64,000 nucleotides of DNA from Erythrocercus mccallii (Eukaryota > Chordata > Aves > Passeriformes > Dicruridae): NCBI GenBank assembly GCA_013397435.1, contig VZRG01000763.1, positions 248,001-312,000 on the forward strand, read 5' to 3'. Shown here piece after piece: positions 44,499 to 58,300 of the stretch (positions are counted from its first letter, which is position 1; the number at the start of each line of letters is the position of its first letter). Both the position numbers and the translations under genes were made by a program. The notes beneath the pieces are model-generated. The model was not told where the DNA came from, did not search any database, and saw nothing but the letters and a program-made list of their open reading frames with translations.

Positions 44499-44628
44499 CA
44501 GATCTATTCCTGTTCATATTATCCATGAATCCTTACAGGCTCAGTTCAATCACATGAAGCAAACTGCTGGACAAGCATCTTTCCTTGAAGAATGTATCTT
44601 GTCTTGCACGCTGTTCCTCTTCCTTCAG

Positions 44629-47600
44629 CTGTAATGTGTCAAAATTTGTGATGTAGATTTTGCTAGTCCCCAAAACACACAGAAAATTGTTGGCTTATCT
44701 ATACATACACAACTCGTGCATCTACTTCACCATGATGTTAACTAATACAAAACACCCAGAAGCAGTAGCTATTCATTTGAAGTTGTTTTCTAATACAGTA
44801 ATTAAAAATAAGATTAATGTTCAACTTTGTGCAACGAAGTTGAGAGAATATAAACTTCACAGTTAAAACATTGATGATAAAGAAATAACTACTGCTTCTG
44901 TGACTGACTGCAAAATTTATATAGAACACATCCTGAAGTACGCATTCTGCAAGAGTAACTGAACAAGAATTTAAAGTAATTTTACCACAATTAGATTTTT
45001 ACATTTTTTTACCTGCCCACTTACATAAGTTTTAAGCTGGTTTGACATTTAAGTAATTAATTGATTGTATAATGAAATGGATGGCTCGCAGCTCAGTAAC
45101 ATTTAAAAGCACGCAGAATCTGATACCAGTACTTCAAAAGACTTAGTAGCAAGCTGGATGAGGTTCACCTCTAAAAATATACACTTGCAGTTATGCACAA
45201 GATCCCACTTTTCAAGTAATACAATGTAAATTTGCAGGTTTCCTCACCTACTTGCCCTTGAAAAAACCCCAAGTCCTACTTCCTATTCTCATCTATTTTA
45301 CCAAACTAGGGAACCACACAATTCAAAGTTAATTACTGTAAGAGTTCACAAAATACTTGGGATGGTATAATTCCATACACTGGATTTCAGTTGAATTCCA
45401 TTACAAAACAATTAGCTATCTTAATTTCATTTATAATTCACAATTTCAACATTCAATAATTTCAAAATAGTTTCAATCAAATTCTTTTAAAAACCCAACA
45501 CATTAAATTATTCATTTGAAAACCAAGACATTTAGAGAAGCAATTTCATGAACGTGCAACAGTACACAGCTGTCAAATATTCTTCTACTAGTACAGTAAT
45601 TTCAAAGCTGGGAAAATTAAATACGCAATTTTTCTTCTTCATTTCCTCAAAGTGACTGTCAACAATAACTTTAAAAAAAAAAAATCCAAAGTATAACCAA
45701 GTAGACCCTATACGCTACAGTACGCACATAAACTAATCCAAATCAGCAAGTGAAATTTCTTCTCTTATTCACAGATTTTGTTCCCAGGTCCTGAATGCAT
45801 CAACAAGTAACTACTTTTGGGGAAGTTCCTTCCCCAGAGGCCAATGATTCCATAGGAGTTATGTACTTTTGAAATTAATTAGTAGTGAAATGATGAAGAG
45901 CTATCTCCACAAGAAAAATATGTACCAAGTTGTAAGCTAAGTTAGCACAAACAGACAGGAGAGAATCTCAGTTTTCTAGTGGAAAAAGTCAGTACCTGAC
46001 AGCTGTGAGACTGCACATCAGAATTTGCTGCTCTCATCATACAATTGCTGCAGCCAGAATTATGGATCTTTATTATGTCTATGGCAACAGTTAACAGATC
46101 CAAAGCACCCTATATACAATTTATAATACTACCATAAGAAAGCTTCAGTTCCTGGGAATAACTTGATATATTTGTAAAGGTACTTAAAGAATTACAGGAA
46201 CTCTAAAGAATGCACAATAAAGTAAATTTAGGATTAATGCTTTTTGGTATAAGGCTCTTAAGATGGTCAGCACCACACTGAGCCTTCATTTTTAAAAACA
46301 TGACCAACTAAAATCCAAAGCGGTGTACATTTCGGTTCCAAGTATTCTGCCACTATATCTTGGCAAAACTGGAAACCCTTGGGGTTCCGAAAAGAAATAA
46401 ATCTGTATGGATTATACCTGCGTGCTCAGCCCTTTTCAGTATTCTACAAGAAAGTAGAATATTGAAGCAACAAAAAACTTTTAAAAAAATTAAATCTGTA
46501 GTCAGTACTTCTTGCCTCAAGCTCATACATAAGCTATCTATCCCAAGCATGTGTAAGATTTGTACAGTTTAAAACCAGACAGCAATCAGTTTCTCAGCAT
46601 TTCTACCAAAATTTACCAACTCTATCCAAATTTCAGACTTAGATGTTGAATAGAAATTTTGTCATTTAAAAGTTGGGGTTTATGCCAGAACATTTCACAA
46701 ACCAAATCCCAGAACTTGAGTGATCAAACATTTCTGTATTTATGCAAGATGCAACTGGAGCATCTTTTTACCCATAAAGACACACTCTTCCAACAAAACC
46801 CCAATAGATTTCTCATATATATATATCAAAAGCATCTTGCAATAGTAGTTCTAAATTTTCCCTTTAATTCCAATTATCCAAATATTCACATAAAAGCTTT
46901 AAACAGCCTTTAGATTTTGAAAATTCTACAGCAATTTTAAAGCTGTATATACCCATCAAGTTGTATTGTAGTAGTTTATTTTCAGAGATTGAATTTCAAT
47001 CTCACATGTTCACATTTCAGTAAAATGCACAATACATATTTGTTATTATATCCCAGCAGCTCCTATGAATTACTTCATGTAATTCTCCTTTATTTTATTC
47101 TATACATGAAGAAAAAGAAATACACAAACCAAAAATCCCAAAGAAAGTATCAGCTTAAAAGCCAAAAATTTCTTTTTAATTTACCCTACACTCCAGAACA
47201 TCACAAAATACCCCAAATATTCTGATGTTTTAGCTATGACGTGAGAAAGAAGGAATTTCAAGCTTGACTTTCTATTTGTCTTTCAGCATGTAAGCAGAGA
47301 TACACATATGGTTCTGTTCCATTTACCATACACATACAGACTATTTTATCAGCACTAGCACCTTCTCACATTTGCTGCCTGTTCCCCCCTCCTATTATGA
47401 GTGTACTTACCTGCTGTCTTTGTTCAGTCTTAGTGTATAATTTAAGATCAACACAACAGTGATGACTGTATAAACAATTTTACATGGGGGAAAATCCTCC
47501 TAAATTAATTTCATCTGTCAGGTATCTTTCTTCTTTTATCCCAGCCTATCTATTCACCAAAGCTAACTGATGAACAGAGAGGTGCATTCAGAAAATTCGA

Positions 47601-50600
47601 TCTTTAGTTTACAAATTAAAACTATACGAATTATTGGCAAGTATTTTTCACATTAATATATGAGGAAGAGACAAAAAGGTAGATCGAGCTGCCACAGGAA
47701 AACAAAAATGAAGGTCTCTCATGTGTCTCCTTTTTTTTTGTAAAAAGAAATTTTAGTTCTCAAACCACAATGAGCAAAAGTTAAAAAGTGAATTTTTTTC
47801 ATTCTTTGAAGAACATTGCATCAAACCAACATTTTCACTTCTGTGTTTCATATGCCCAAAAGTTTCTTGGAGAACTTTTCACACAGATCAAATTTGTCAA
47901 AACGAATGAATTCACAAATAAAAAAGCCCAGGATATGAGGAACAAAAAAAAATGTATGTCTAAAAACACCTCAGAAGTCAATAAAATTACAGCAACATAT
48001 TCATGGGAAAAAAAAAGTAATAAAAGTTATGCATTTGAAAATAAGTAGCATAAGATATTCTGTTAATTTTTTAAGTCCTTGTTTAAATCATTGTTTCATC
48101 CTCAAGAAAATCAGATTAATCACTGAACATTAACAGACAAACTATGTTTCTGCAAAGCATCAGAGTAATGATAAAACAGACTTTAAGAAGCACATAAACC
48201 AGTGGCACTGCTTGTCTCTATCATGCTCTGCTGGATTTCAAATACTGTATCAGATGCACAAAGCATTATTTCTCTGGTGAATGCTAAATACAGAAGAATA
48301 GTGCCAGCTCCACATAGAACACACAGTTAAAAAAAAAAGAGAGATTAGGTAAACAATATTCATAATAGCTTAAGACTAAGACCTGATATAATTCTACACA
48401 GGTGTATATATACCCAGGTCTTGAATAATGTTATCACATGATTCACTTAATATTAACTAGAAGCTTATTATATAAAATAGCCTATTAAAAACAGGCATTT
48501 GCCAATTCATTACAAGGTTCCTTAAAAGGCTAATTTCATATTTCACTTGATGTTTAAGTGGTTATTAGCACAGGTTAATAGTTACAGGACCGTTCCAACT
48601 TAGAGAAGCAAAAATATAATGGATACCATGTAAGCCATCAGTACCATTTCCTCTCCTACTGACACAAAAAATTCCAACCATGTTACTTCTTGAATCACTC
48701 AAAAGCTGAAAGTAATTTCAGAGTGATCTGAGAGCAGTTTTTGAAGAAGCATTATGAGCCTCAGACTACAAATTATTTTGCTTACAGTGGTTTGAGAGCA
48801 GAAAAATCAGAGAATAACATGAAATATGGAGTACAAAGTCTACATACATATCAACTGTTACAATGTTGTGGTTTTGTCTTTGCAATTCAATCCAGTTTAA
48901 ATAGGAAATAATCCATCAACCCAGTAACAAAAACATAAAATGAAAAACTTAACATTCAGCAGTTATAGAAATTCAGACAGATTAAGATTGGGACAATGTA
49001 TCACCTACAAATACATTACTGATTATCAGTTTAAAAAAATCCTGCCTAATAAGTCAGGACTCATGCTGATGAAGTTACATTACTGTTCTGTTTGTACACA
49101 TTAATTTTGCTGTTAATTCTTCTCAATGTCATTCTCTTGGGTTCTCAGGTTTTTGACTTATTCAGGTTACACATTTGTCTTAAATCCATTGTTATCTTTT
49201 ATATTTACAGGCTTTCTATGAGCAAGGGCAAGATGTTCCAAGGAAGCATTCAGTTTATGGTAATTCAGGAGAATGGATTGTCAATGTACATGAAATCTTA
49301 CTCAAGTGAAGGCACAAAAATCTTGCAACAATTTAAGTTTAGATCATGAAGTGTACAAACAGAAGTGTAAACACCTGATATGGTACAACTAAACTTTTTA
49401 GAGTTTTACTGCTATAAACATTATTTTGTAAGTTATTCCAATTTAACCCATCTCTGTAAATGTAATACAGTACAAACTGAATTTCACTGTTTACAAAAGT
49501 TTTCACAATGGACCCTTAGAATCCTTCTGAACTAGACGTGTAACACTTTGGAAAAAATGCCAGTACAGTATCACAGTCATGACTATAGGTACACAATAAG
49601 GAGAAATATAGGTGCCATTCATAGGGTGCAGGCACAGAGGCAACTTCATGTTTTCTGGCAAAACACAGTAATATGGGGAATAACTCATTTCAGCAATGTT
49701 GATATTTATTAAATGACTGAGTGTTAAATCAGTTTATGAATATTATTCAATGTAAAAAAAATGAAACAAAAAATGTATGGGAACATACATCTTAGTGAAA
49801 ATGAAACATACAAACCAGGAGATAACTGTATTTCTTTTATATGTGTATGTGTATAAATATATAAAAACAAAACTACAATAAAGCTCTTCTTCATTAAGAC
49901 AGCAACAAGACAAAATGTTTACAACTGAACTTCAAAAAAATACCAAATGCTTTCATTTACATATAGTATACTAAATTTGCCATTTAAATCAAGTTCTTAG
50001 GACCTATTTTCTTTGCACAAAGGAACCTTACCAATATACCCTTTTGAAAGAAAAGATAAGTCCCAGCACACAACAAAGCTGAAGGATCTTGCAAATATAA
50101 TTCCCACCTGAACTGAGACTGAAATCACAGCCTCAGTGTAAACTGTGCTTTGGAAATTATAAAATGCAACCTAATGCTGTTTGATACATGTTCTTGGGCT
50201 AAGAGAGTAGGAAATCTGTACTTGGCACAGTAAATCTGAATCTACATGCACAACACTAAATACACAAAAATTAAAGCTAGATTAGCAAACTATGCCAAGA
50301 GTTAAAAAAAATGATCTTTCATTCCAAGCTATTAACAATTTTTAGTATGGTTTGCTCATCTCCACCAGAAGGAAAATACTCTGAAAATGCATCCATTACT
50401 CAGCTCAGTGGTTACCTCTATTAGTAACAACTATTTGCAAATATCAAAAATATGCAGTTATTATAAAAAGTCAAAACCCAGTTCAACGAAAGAAATTACA
50501 TTTACTTTTGTAATATCTGTATTTTTAAGTTCTCTTTTTTTACAGTTAAGAACCAGAGTTGATATTTTTACTAAATTCCAGAAATATTTCTACCAATCCA

Positions 50601-52204
50601 TTTTTAATGGCAAAAAGTGGCATTAACAGAAATATACTGCCAACTGTATTTCAGCTGCTGTGTTTCACCTTCCTACTTAAGCCTTTGACTCCTGTTCTCT
50701 AGGTCAGTTATTTCTTTTTGTGTCCCCTCCTGGTATATGAATCTGAGACAACATCCCACTTAATTCTCAACACACTAGAGCACTTACTATCATAATTTGT
50801 TCTCTCTCAGAGGAGTGTCAGTGACACAAAAAGCCTGACTGAAAAGCTGACATTTAACAGATACAGAACTGTATTTTCACTTAGGACTATATCACATTTT
50901 ATTTGACTTTTTAAAGTTTTGCTCTGTTACATCTATAAATGAACTTCCATGAATAAAAAGCACATGCAGATCTGGAAACTAAACGTGAGGTTAAATGTAA
51001 GAAATGGAAGCTGGGCAGATAGGCACGTCTACAAGCTTCAATTTCAGTGCAGATGTACTGGAAGTTCTTTCAAAAAGGGAAAAGACCACTAGAGAGTCAC
51101 TATTAGGTAGGGTTGGTTGTTTTTTTTTCAATTGTTAAATATAAGGAAGCATGGGTGACTTTAATTTCCCAACCCTCAAAATGGTACATTATATAAACAT
51201 TTCTATGATTTTAAAGCAGTACATTGAAAAAAATCATTGTTTAGCATGCTACTCTAGCTGTCTAGACATCTGATTCATACAAGACTTCAGATACATGAAA
51301 TAAAAGAGCACATTAGTTTGTGAAGAACCAGAAAATAATCAATTCTAGTGTCATATATTTGTTTACTAATCTTTAGAAAATGACTGTACTACCAGAAGGG
51401 GGATGGACTGAAAAATCAGGGTGGTGGGCAACAACTGATAATAAATTTTACTGAAGGTTAATAGCTGGATTTAGCTAGAAGGCAGAAGATACTGACAAGT
51501 CACATTCCATAAAATAAAGAGCAAAATCTGGTTATAGTTCCTGAATTTGAGTAAAACTCACCGGCAAAAAAAAAAAACAACCCAAAAAAAACCCCAAAAA
51601 AACCCCAACAAACAAACAAAAAACCCAACAAAAACCAAACAAACCAACAACAAAAACAACACAAAAAACAACAAAACCCACAAATACCAAAACCCACAAA
51701 ATCACCACTGTACCTGTGCAAGGACAATAACTGTATGGATATTGAAATAATCCACACACAATCTATGAAGAGCTAAATGCTACAGTCCTTAGAGAAGTAT
51801 ATTTTAAAATACAAAATTAGTATTTTTAAATACAATTAAGAAACAAAACTGTAAAATTCATATACTCTTTTAAGATTACAAAGAGAACAGTCTGACTTAT
51901 TGCCTTTTGAAGAAGTGGTTCAATCACATTTCATAAAAATTAGGAACACTATTATCAGCCAAAATAAAAGAAGTGGCATGCAAAATATAGAAGATTATTG
52001 TACAAATACTTGTTCCCTCCCAAGACCAGTTAATTACCTGTTGTTACTTACCTACATTCATGTCAGGTGCTGCAAGAAGAAAGTGATTCAGTACATACTG
52101 CAGGATCATTTAAATACAGACATGAATGGTATAAATAATCTCAAACCTAGGGCGGTTACTTTTAGTAAGTCAGTAAAGTTCAAGGACATGAAAGAAATGC
52201 TCAC
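44629..52204 (-). other. CPSF6: CPSF6 3'-UTR intron (about 7.6 kb)
   Basis: Defined by the strong donor GTGAGC (52,204 downward) just after the stop codon and the acceptor at 44,628. It is AT-rich without recognised genes or transposons, and contains the A/C-rich tract at 51,566-51,706. If the donor is not used, part of this would be 3' UTR. Confidence 0.45.
51566..51706 (-). repeat. Low-complexity A/C tract (G/T-rich on the transcribed strand)
   Basis: On the plus strand it is nearly all A and C, with CCC and CCCC runs between poly-A stretches. On the minus strand, the sense strand of CPSF6, it is a GGGG/TTTT-type tract. The minus-strand open frames made only of Gly, Phe, Trp, Cys, Leu and Val come from this tract and are not a gene. 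Confidence 0.9.
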
Positions 52205-52399
52205 CTTCGTTAACGGTGACGATATTCTCTCTCTCTGTCTCGTTCTCTGTCACGATCTCTGTCACGATCACGATGCCTCTCTCTCTCACGGCTTCTTTCC
52301 CGGTAATAGTCATCGTGACGATCTCTACTACGTGATTTGTGGCGCCTACTTTTTTCTCGTGACCTACTGTGGTCCCTCTCTCTGGATCGCTCACGTCTT
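52205..52399 (-). CDS. CPSF6: CPSF6 last coding exon, RS-like domain and stop
   Basis: Encodes the [18 protein letters not shown] block and the long Arg/Asp/Glu repeat ending EYRHR, TAA at 52,210-52,212. Five bases (CGAAG) follow before the donor GTGAGC. The acceptor is a tandem TAGAAG, so the exon may start at 52,399 (three arginines) or 52,396 (two arginines). Confidence 0.94.
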
Positions 52400-55300
52400 C
52401 TAAAAGAAATTACTTCATTAACTTTTTCTTCAAAATACTTGCCCATCCCCACACCAGTTTTGTACGCTGCTTATGATTATGAATCTGATCAAAAACAGAT
52501 ATGAGGGAAAGATCTGTTCATTGTGATGCAGGTATACTTTTGTATATAACATTAAAGATACCTGGTACAAACAGTGGTGGCTAAGAACTCAGTTACAGGC
52601 AGTAACAGGCACCCACTTTCTAATGTAGCAAGGAAAAGTCAAAGTACATACTCAGAATGGAGGATGACACAAATCAGCTGAGGGGAGTGCACCACATCTC
52701 AAAAAATCATTACAACATTGCTGCTAATCTGCATATGGAAAGATGGGCCAAAACCAAAAAAATTAAACTAAGAGTTAAACTGAAGCTAGTCAGATCAATT
52801 TTGAAAAGAGGGCTAATTAAAAGGCAGCTTTCCTAGGTTCAGGAAAGCCTTATTTGGTTCCTTCACATATTTCCTGTGCAACGCAGAAAATCACTAACTT
52901 CTTACACATCTTAGTTTCCTCTCTGTAAACTAGTCCTGCACTACACCTTCTCTTTTTTAAGAGCAGATGGAAGAGGAAAGTTTTACCTGGATCCAGAACC
53001 ATAAGATTTGGACTCAATTCCATGAAGGCAGTCCTGAAGAGAGCTAATAAGTACTTTGCAGCGATCATCTGCAGATACTTTGGACTGTTTGATTAAGGAA
53101 ATTGCAGTTACCAAGGTCTCTATAGCACTTCCATAGTCCCCTGAAAATGACGTAAGACCAGGATCAGAAAAGTATGCAAATTAAAACATAGATTTTTATC
53201 TGTAACAGTATTACCATTTTGAGTATCTTCTCTTAAACTGCCATCTAGATTATTAACTGTAGCACCAAATATTAAAATACTATCCAGATCAGTACCCAGG
53301 TTTTCTTAGAGACTAACTGAAGCACAGCACAAAATCAGTCATTGGTTGTCCCTAAATTCAGCATCCTATCAGGAAAATGTGGCTTCAGGCTTTTCAGATT
53401 CATAATAATAATAAAAAAACCCTATAATTCTTTTCAGTTGAGTAGAATAGCACACAAGTTAATTTACTAACCAGCACTGGCATCTGATACAGCTCTTGAA
53501 ATGGCACTGCTTGAGATCGCCCTATTTCTATTCATGATTTCTTCAAATTCTGCTTCACTTAGAGGTGTCCTTGCAGCATCCATTTCTCTGCAAGCAATAA
53601 AACTAGTATTTAAAAGGTTAAGGAGAACTTCAGAAGCTATCATTGCAATTTCAACAATCCAAGTTTGCAACTTTAAGCAGTGACAAACAGAAAAGAAAGC
53701 AGGATCTGGTTTTGGTTTTTGTTAAGGACCATTGTTACAGTATAAAATCCTGAAAGCTTAAAACAAAAACAAAAACCCCCAACAAACCAATCAAACAAAA
53801 AGTCCCGAAAAAACAGTTAAGACATTGCTGTATAAACAGACTTTTTTTTGTTCATCCCATCTATTTCAAACATTCAGCAGCACTTAATATTGTGCTTGAC
53901 AATATTTACAATTTTCATAAAATCCTTGAAGGTACGTAAATAGATATTCCCAACTAAATGGATGTGGAAATACATGTACATAGGCAATGCAGCTTTGAGC
54001 AAAATTAGAGAAAATTTTCATAACAGTACTGGAATCAGAACTATATGATCCTGTTTCCCAGACCTTAACTAAGACCAGAATGCTGTAACTTTTGAAAAAC
54101 AAATATAGTTATCATCTTTAAAACACTCAATTTTCTGAATGATGTCAGCATTTTACAGCAATTTTTTTTTTTTAATTTCTGGTCAAGTTCAAGGTACTCC
54201 AATTTAATCTCCCTACTAGTCACAGTAAGGAGGAAGCAATAAAGCAGAATCCTCATACTCGTTACACTTCAATTATCAGCTACCTATACAGGGTTTGCAA
54301 AGTAAAAGAAGTAAACCTCAATTTTCCCAAAAGTTTTGCAGTGTCCTATTAGCCAGTCTCTGTGTCACATAGAAAATTTGGAGAAATGTGTTAAGAGATA
54401 AATGCTGAGACTGTCAAACTGGCCCACTGCTTGATATTTCTAGAACAGTGTTAGTTCTTCTGGTAGAAAGAAAATGCAGAATAATAAGCAATGCTATCCT
54501 CTTAATTGCAAGAAGTGGAACAAGATCCTATAGCCAGTTTAGCATAAGAGGAAATGTCTAAAAATTCATACCTCCCTGAGTTTTGAGTATTATTTTTCGT
54601 GTGCCTCCCATAGAATGGAATATGTAATTTTTCTCTTATGGACATGTTATTTCCAGTGAAACGCCTATGATATATAATTAATGACAATTTAAATAGTTAT
54701 GGATGATAGCTTCAACATTATTAATGAAAATACTGGACAGTAAGTTATACTGTCCTATTCCCACTCCTTCCCTCCCCAGACATTCTATAAACTCAGACAA
54801 CCTTGATTTTGTCCATCAAAAAACACCCAACACCTTACAGACTTATATTCAGGCAATTAAGCCAAATTCTTGAATTTCTAATTATTTTTTTTTGTATGAA
54901 CATCACAAGTACAAATGCTTGGGGGGGTTTTAAACTTCGTGGTAAAAAAATAATCAAAGCACAGCATCTTTGCAGAAAACATTTTAAGCCAGAAAAGTGT
55001 GTCTCATGCTAGCAGTAAAATTACTACTGAAAAATTCAAATCTAACTATGTAAAATGGTCTTTCTTACAATTTATGCCAAAATTTTTAACAAATACAAAT
55101 ATGGTGAAAATCAAGAAACAGCAGCAAGACAGAGATGCTTGAAATCACAGATGAAAAAGATGTTTCAAACAAGATGTGAAAAACTTGACAAGTTAAGTCA
55201 GGGACTTAAGAACTCTGTCACAGAGAGCATTAACCACAGGAAAAGCCACTGCTACAAACATAGCAAGATTGCACCAAATGAGCAGAAACATCTTGATAGG

Positions 55301-58300
55301 AAAGGAAGGTAAAAGTCTTGCAGTAAAGTCACACCTGGCTTTTAAGACTAAGTTCTAATTAAATCCTGAAGAAAAAAGGGACAAACAACGCTGTTGAAAG
55401 ATGAAAATGGTATGAGCTTGGTATGACCTCAACATATGCACATATTCAAAAAGAAAACTCCAGAGCACTCTTACAAGGCAGCCTGCAAAGCACGATGATA
55501 CAGGTCAAAGTCAGAATTTAAAGTTAGAAGCACAATCAGAAGCTGCTGCATAAGAAGCGATAAATAAGTTTAAATGTAGAACACATGGAACAATGACACT
55601 GCCAAATACAGTGAAGACAAACAGTTCAGAGCTGAAAAGGGATGTGAGATTACTGGTGTTGCATTTCAGGATTTTCCTCCTGCTGCAAACATGTACCTCA
55701 GATTTATTCCCTTGGAGACGTTAAAGGGCAAACTACAAGATTGGTGGGATTCTTTCTGGCTCTACTTCTAATTTTTCCTAACATTTGCATTAAAAGGGAA
55801 AAATCAAATGCTTCCAACAAGAGGAGTAAAATCTGCTACCCAAACACAATAGACGAAAAGAACTCACCTTCCAGGTGGCCCATAGTCACCTCTGTCATAC
55901 GGTGGAGGTCGGCCATATGGATCTGTCGGAGGGGGGCCCCGGCTGTCTGAAGTGGGTATGCCGCTATTGGCAGGTGGGGGGAAGAAAGCTGGATTCACAT
56001 GTGGTGCCGGTGGTGGAGCACCTGGCGGTGGCCCAGGGAGATGTGGAGGTGGAGCAAGAGTCAGGGGTGGCCCAAGAGGGCCAGGTGGACGAGGGGGGAA
56101 TGGACCCGGAGGTGGAGGTGGACCCTGCTGAGGTGGTGGTGGACCCGGTGGTGGCCCATAGCCTGGAACTGGTGGTGGAGGGCCTGGAGGAAGTGGCCCA
56201 AGTGGAGGCTGACCAAAAGGCTGTCCTGGAAACAGAACTGGTGGTGGTGGACGATCACCACGATTAGGAGGTCCAGCTAATGGAGGTGGGAGGACCTGAC
56301 CAGGAGGTGGAGGGCCTGGTGGGCCTGGTGGGCCAGGAGGACCTAAGGGTGGACGTGGGGGAGTTTGTCCAGCTAAAATTAAAACAAAACAAAAAACAAA
56401 CAAATAAAATTGAGTTAACAAATACAAAGGAATAAAATTCTTTAAAAATCTTCAATTTTTTTTATTCTTAAGAACAATGACAAAACCCCAACCCTCCCCT
56501 CCCTGAACAGTGTACAACATACAAGACATGTGTGTTCCTGATTTGGGTCCAGTAGCTTACAAAAGTTTTAATTTATCTGTATCTATTGATACTAGATATC
56601 TAGAGATATCTAAAAAGAACATTATCTTGAACACTGACATCTCCCCTCCTCAAATCACCTGCTGTTGTTTCCAAAACCCACAAGAAGATTAGAAAAGCTA
56701 GAAAACATTGCATCTTACTACAGCTAGTCTTTCATATGGGTCTTAAGATAAAATGCATATTAAAAATATGGGAGAAGCTGTACTGGAGAAAGTAATGTAA
56801 ATGCAGTATCCAAACCTTCTTTTAGATTCTCATTACTGTTTTTTTCAATTTGACTATGTCCCTTGGACTGTAGGTAGACAATCTATTACTGAATGACATT
56901 TACTAAAAAATATGTCAGCTGAAAAAAGAACGTCAGTCACTGCAGTGCAAACCTAATTGTTTAATGTATTTCTTCTATATCAGATACCTAACTAAACAGG
57001 ATCAGCTCATCTTCAAATTTCTCGTGTTTTAAGTGCCTACTAACTGACCTGTCAGTGGGCATGAATTAAAGCTGAATTTCTGATCACGTGCAAACTTGTA
57101 CTAAAACAAGGAAATTAGTTACTTTACACTCTGCAACACAGGCTTTCTCAGCACATATAGCAAATCAGAATATCTCACCTATACTACACTGAAGCCTAAT
57201 CTACTTGCTAACATGATCTATTTTAGGTTTTTTCATACTTAAATATGTATATTGACATAGTATAAAGAATGTATCTAGAAAAAGCTCATCTTGCTATCAG
57301 ATTTACTAGGTACAACTTCCTGTTGAGTATCAACAAAGGAACAGTCAAATCCTACAACTTAAGCTATGAACACTGACTATAGCTCATTACTGAACTGCCT
57401 CGATCTTTATCATTTCCCACATGAATATGCCACATTGAAACACAAGTAAGATTGGAATTCCATATATGCATCATTTTACCTGGGAAAGGTGGTGGTGGCC
57501 CTCCTGGCCCTGCCGGTCCAGGGAATCTGTCTCCACCTGGAATGGCACCTGGAAAACGGCCTCGACCTCTATTACTAGGTGGAAATGCTGCTCTTGAGCT
57601 TCCTCCTGGGGGACCAGCTTTACCTTCCCCAGACATCTGGCCAGACTGTGTGGCTGCAGTGGAAAAGCAAAAATGTCATTACATAGATCAAAATAGGTTT
57701 AAGTATTTCAACGCTTGATCTGAAGTTTTATGCAGTGCTAAAGCATGACCTAACGAGCATGAACTTGCTCCCTGCACCCAAACCCAATGCATCTGTGGAG
57801 GAAAACATTCTTTGCTAAAATACTATGCCTCATACTAAAGGAAGAGGATCTGGAGAGACTACCAGTCCTTCCTTCAATGAAGCCCAAGGCCACACTGGGA
57901 AACACAAGACATGGTACTAAAGTACAACATGAAATCTCTTTTCCCCATCCTATCAAACACAGACTGCTCACAGATTAAAATTTAGTCCAGTTTGTCTACA
58001 AGTGTTAAATTTCTAAATGTTCTTGTGTTTTGTATTTTTTAAATTACACCCACAAGAAATTGAGAAAGCATCTCCAGCTGTTAAGACAAGAGCTGCACAA
58101 AGCTGCAACCTTCTTTCAGAATGCAGCAGCTCCTCAGCATATGAAGTGGTTTCTTTAAACAAAGATACAACTTCATTCATCTGGACTCTGGAGTATTTTA
58201 TGGCTATTTTAAACTGTGTAGAAATTATAAGATGCTGTGCTAAAAAACCTGCCATTCTGCTTTTCCAAGACAGCACTTAAGAAAAGCTTACTTTTCCTTG

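Larger units (their letters stand above)
39325..44628 (-). other. CPSF6: Probable CPSF6 3'-UTR terminal exon
   Basis: A plausible acceptor (ACATTACAG, exon start at 44,628) opens a purine-rich sequence, CTGAAGGAAGAGGAACAGCG, unlike the AT-rich surroundings. It would join CGAAG from the last coding exon. A proximal AATAAA lies at 44,493-44,498 and a distal one at 39,343-39,348, so short and very long 3' UTRs are both possible. The interval is AT-rich, has no recognised transposon and no coding frame. The exon call is inference from splice signals and from the spliced structure of the stop-codon exon. Confidence 0.5.

Noticed and set aside
51500..51759. Minus-strand Gly/Phe/Cys/Trp-rich open frames of 75-85 codons, membrane-like
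   Set aside because: They are translations of an A/C simple repeat; composition alone explains them.
55875..56280. Plus-strand frames of 93-130 codons (Val/Glu/Trp-rich)
   Set aside because: Antisense shadows of the CPSF6 proline-rich exon.
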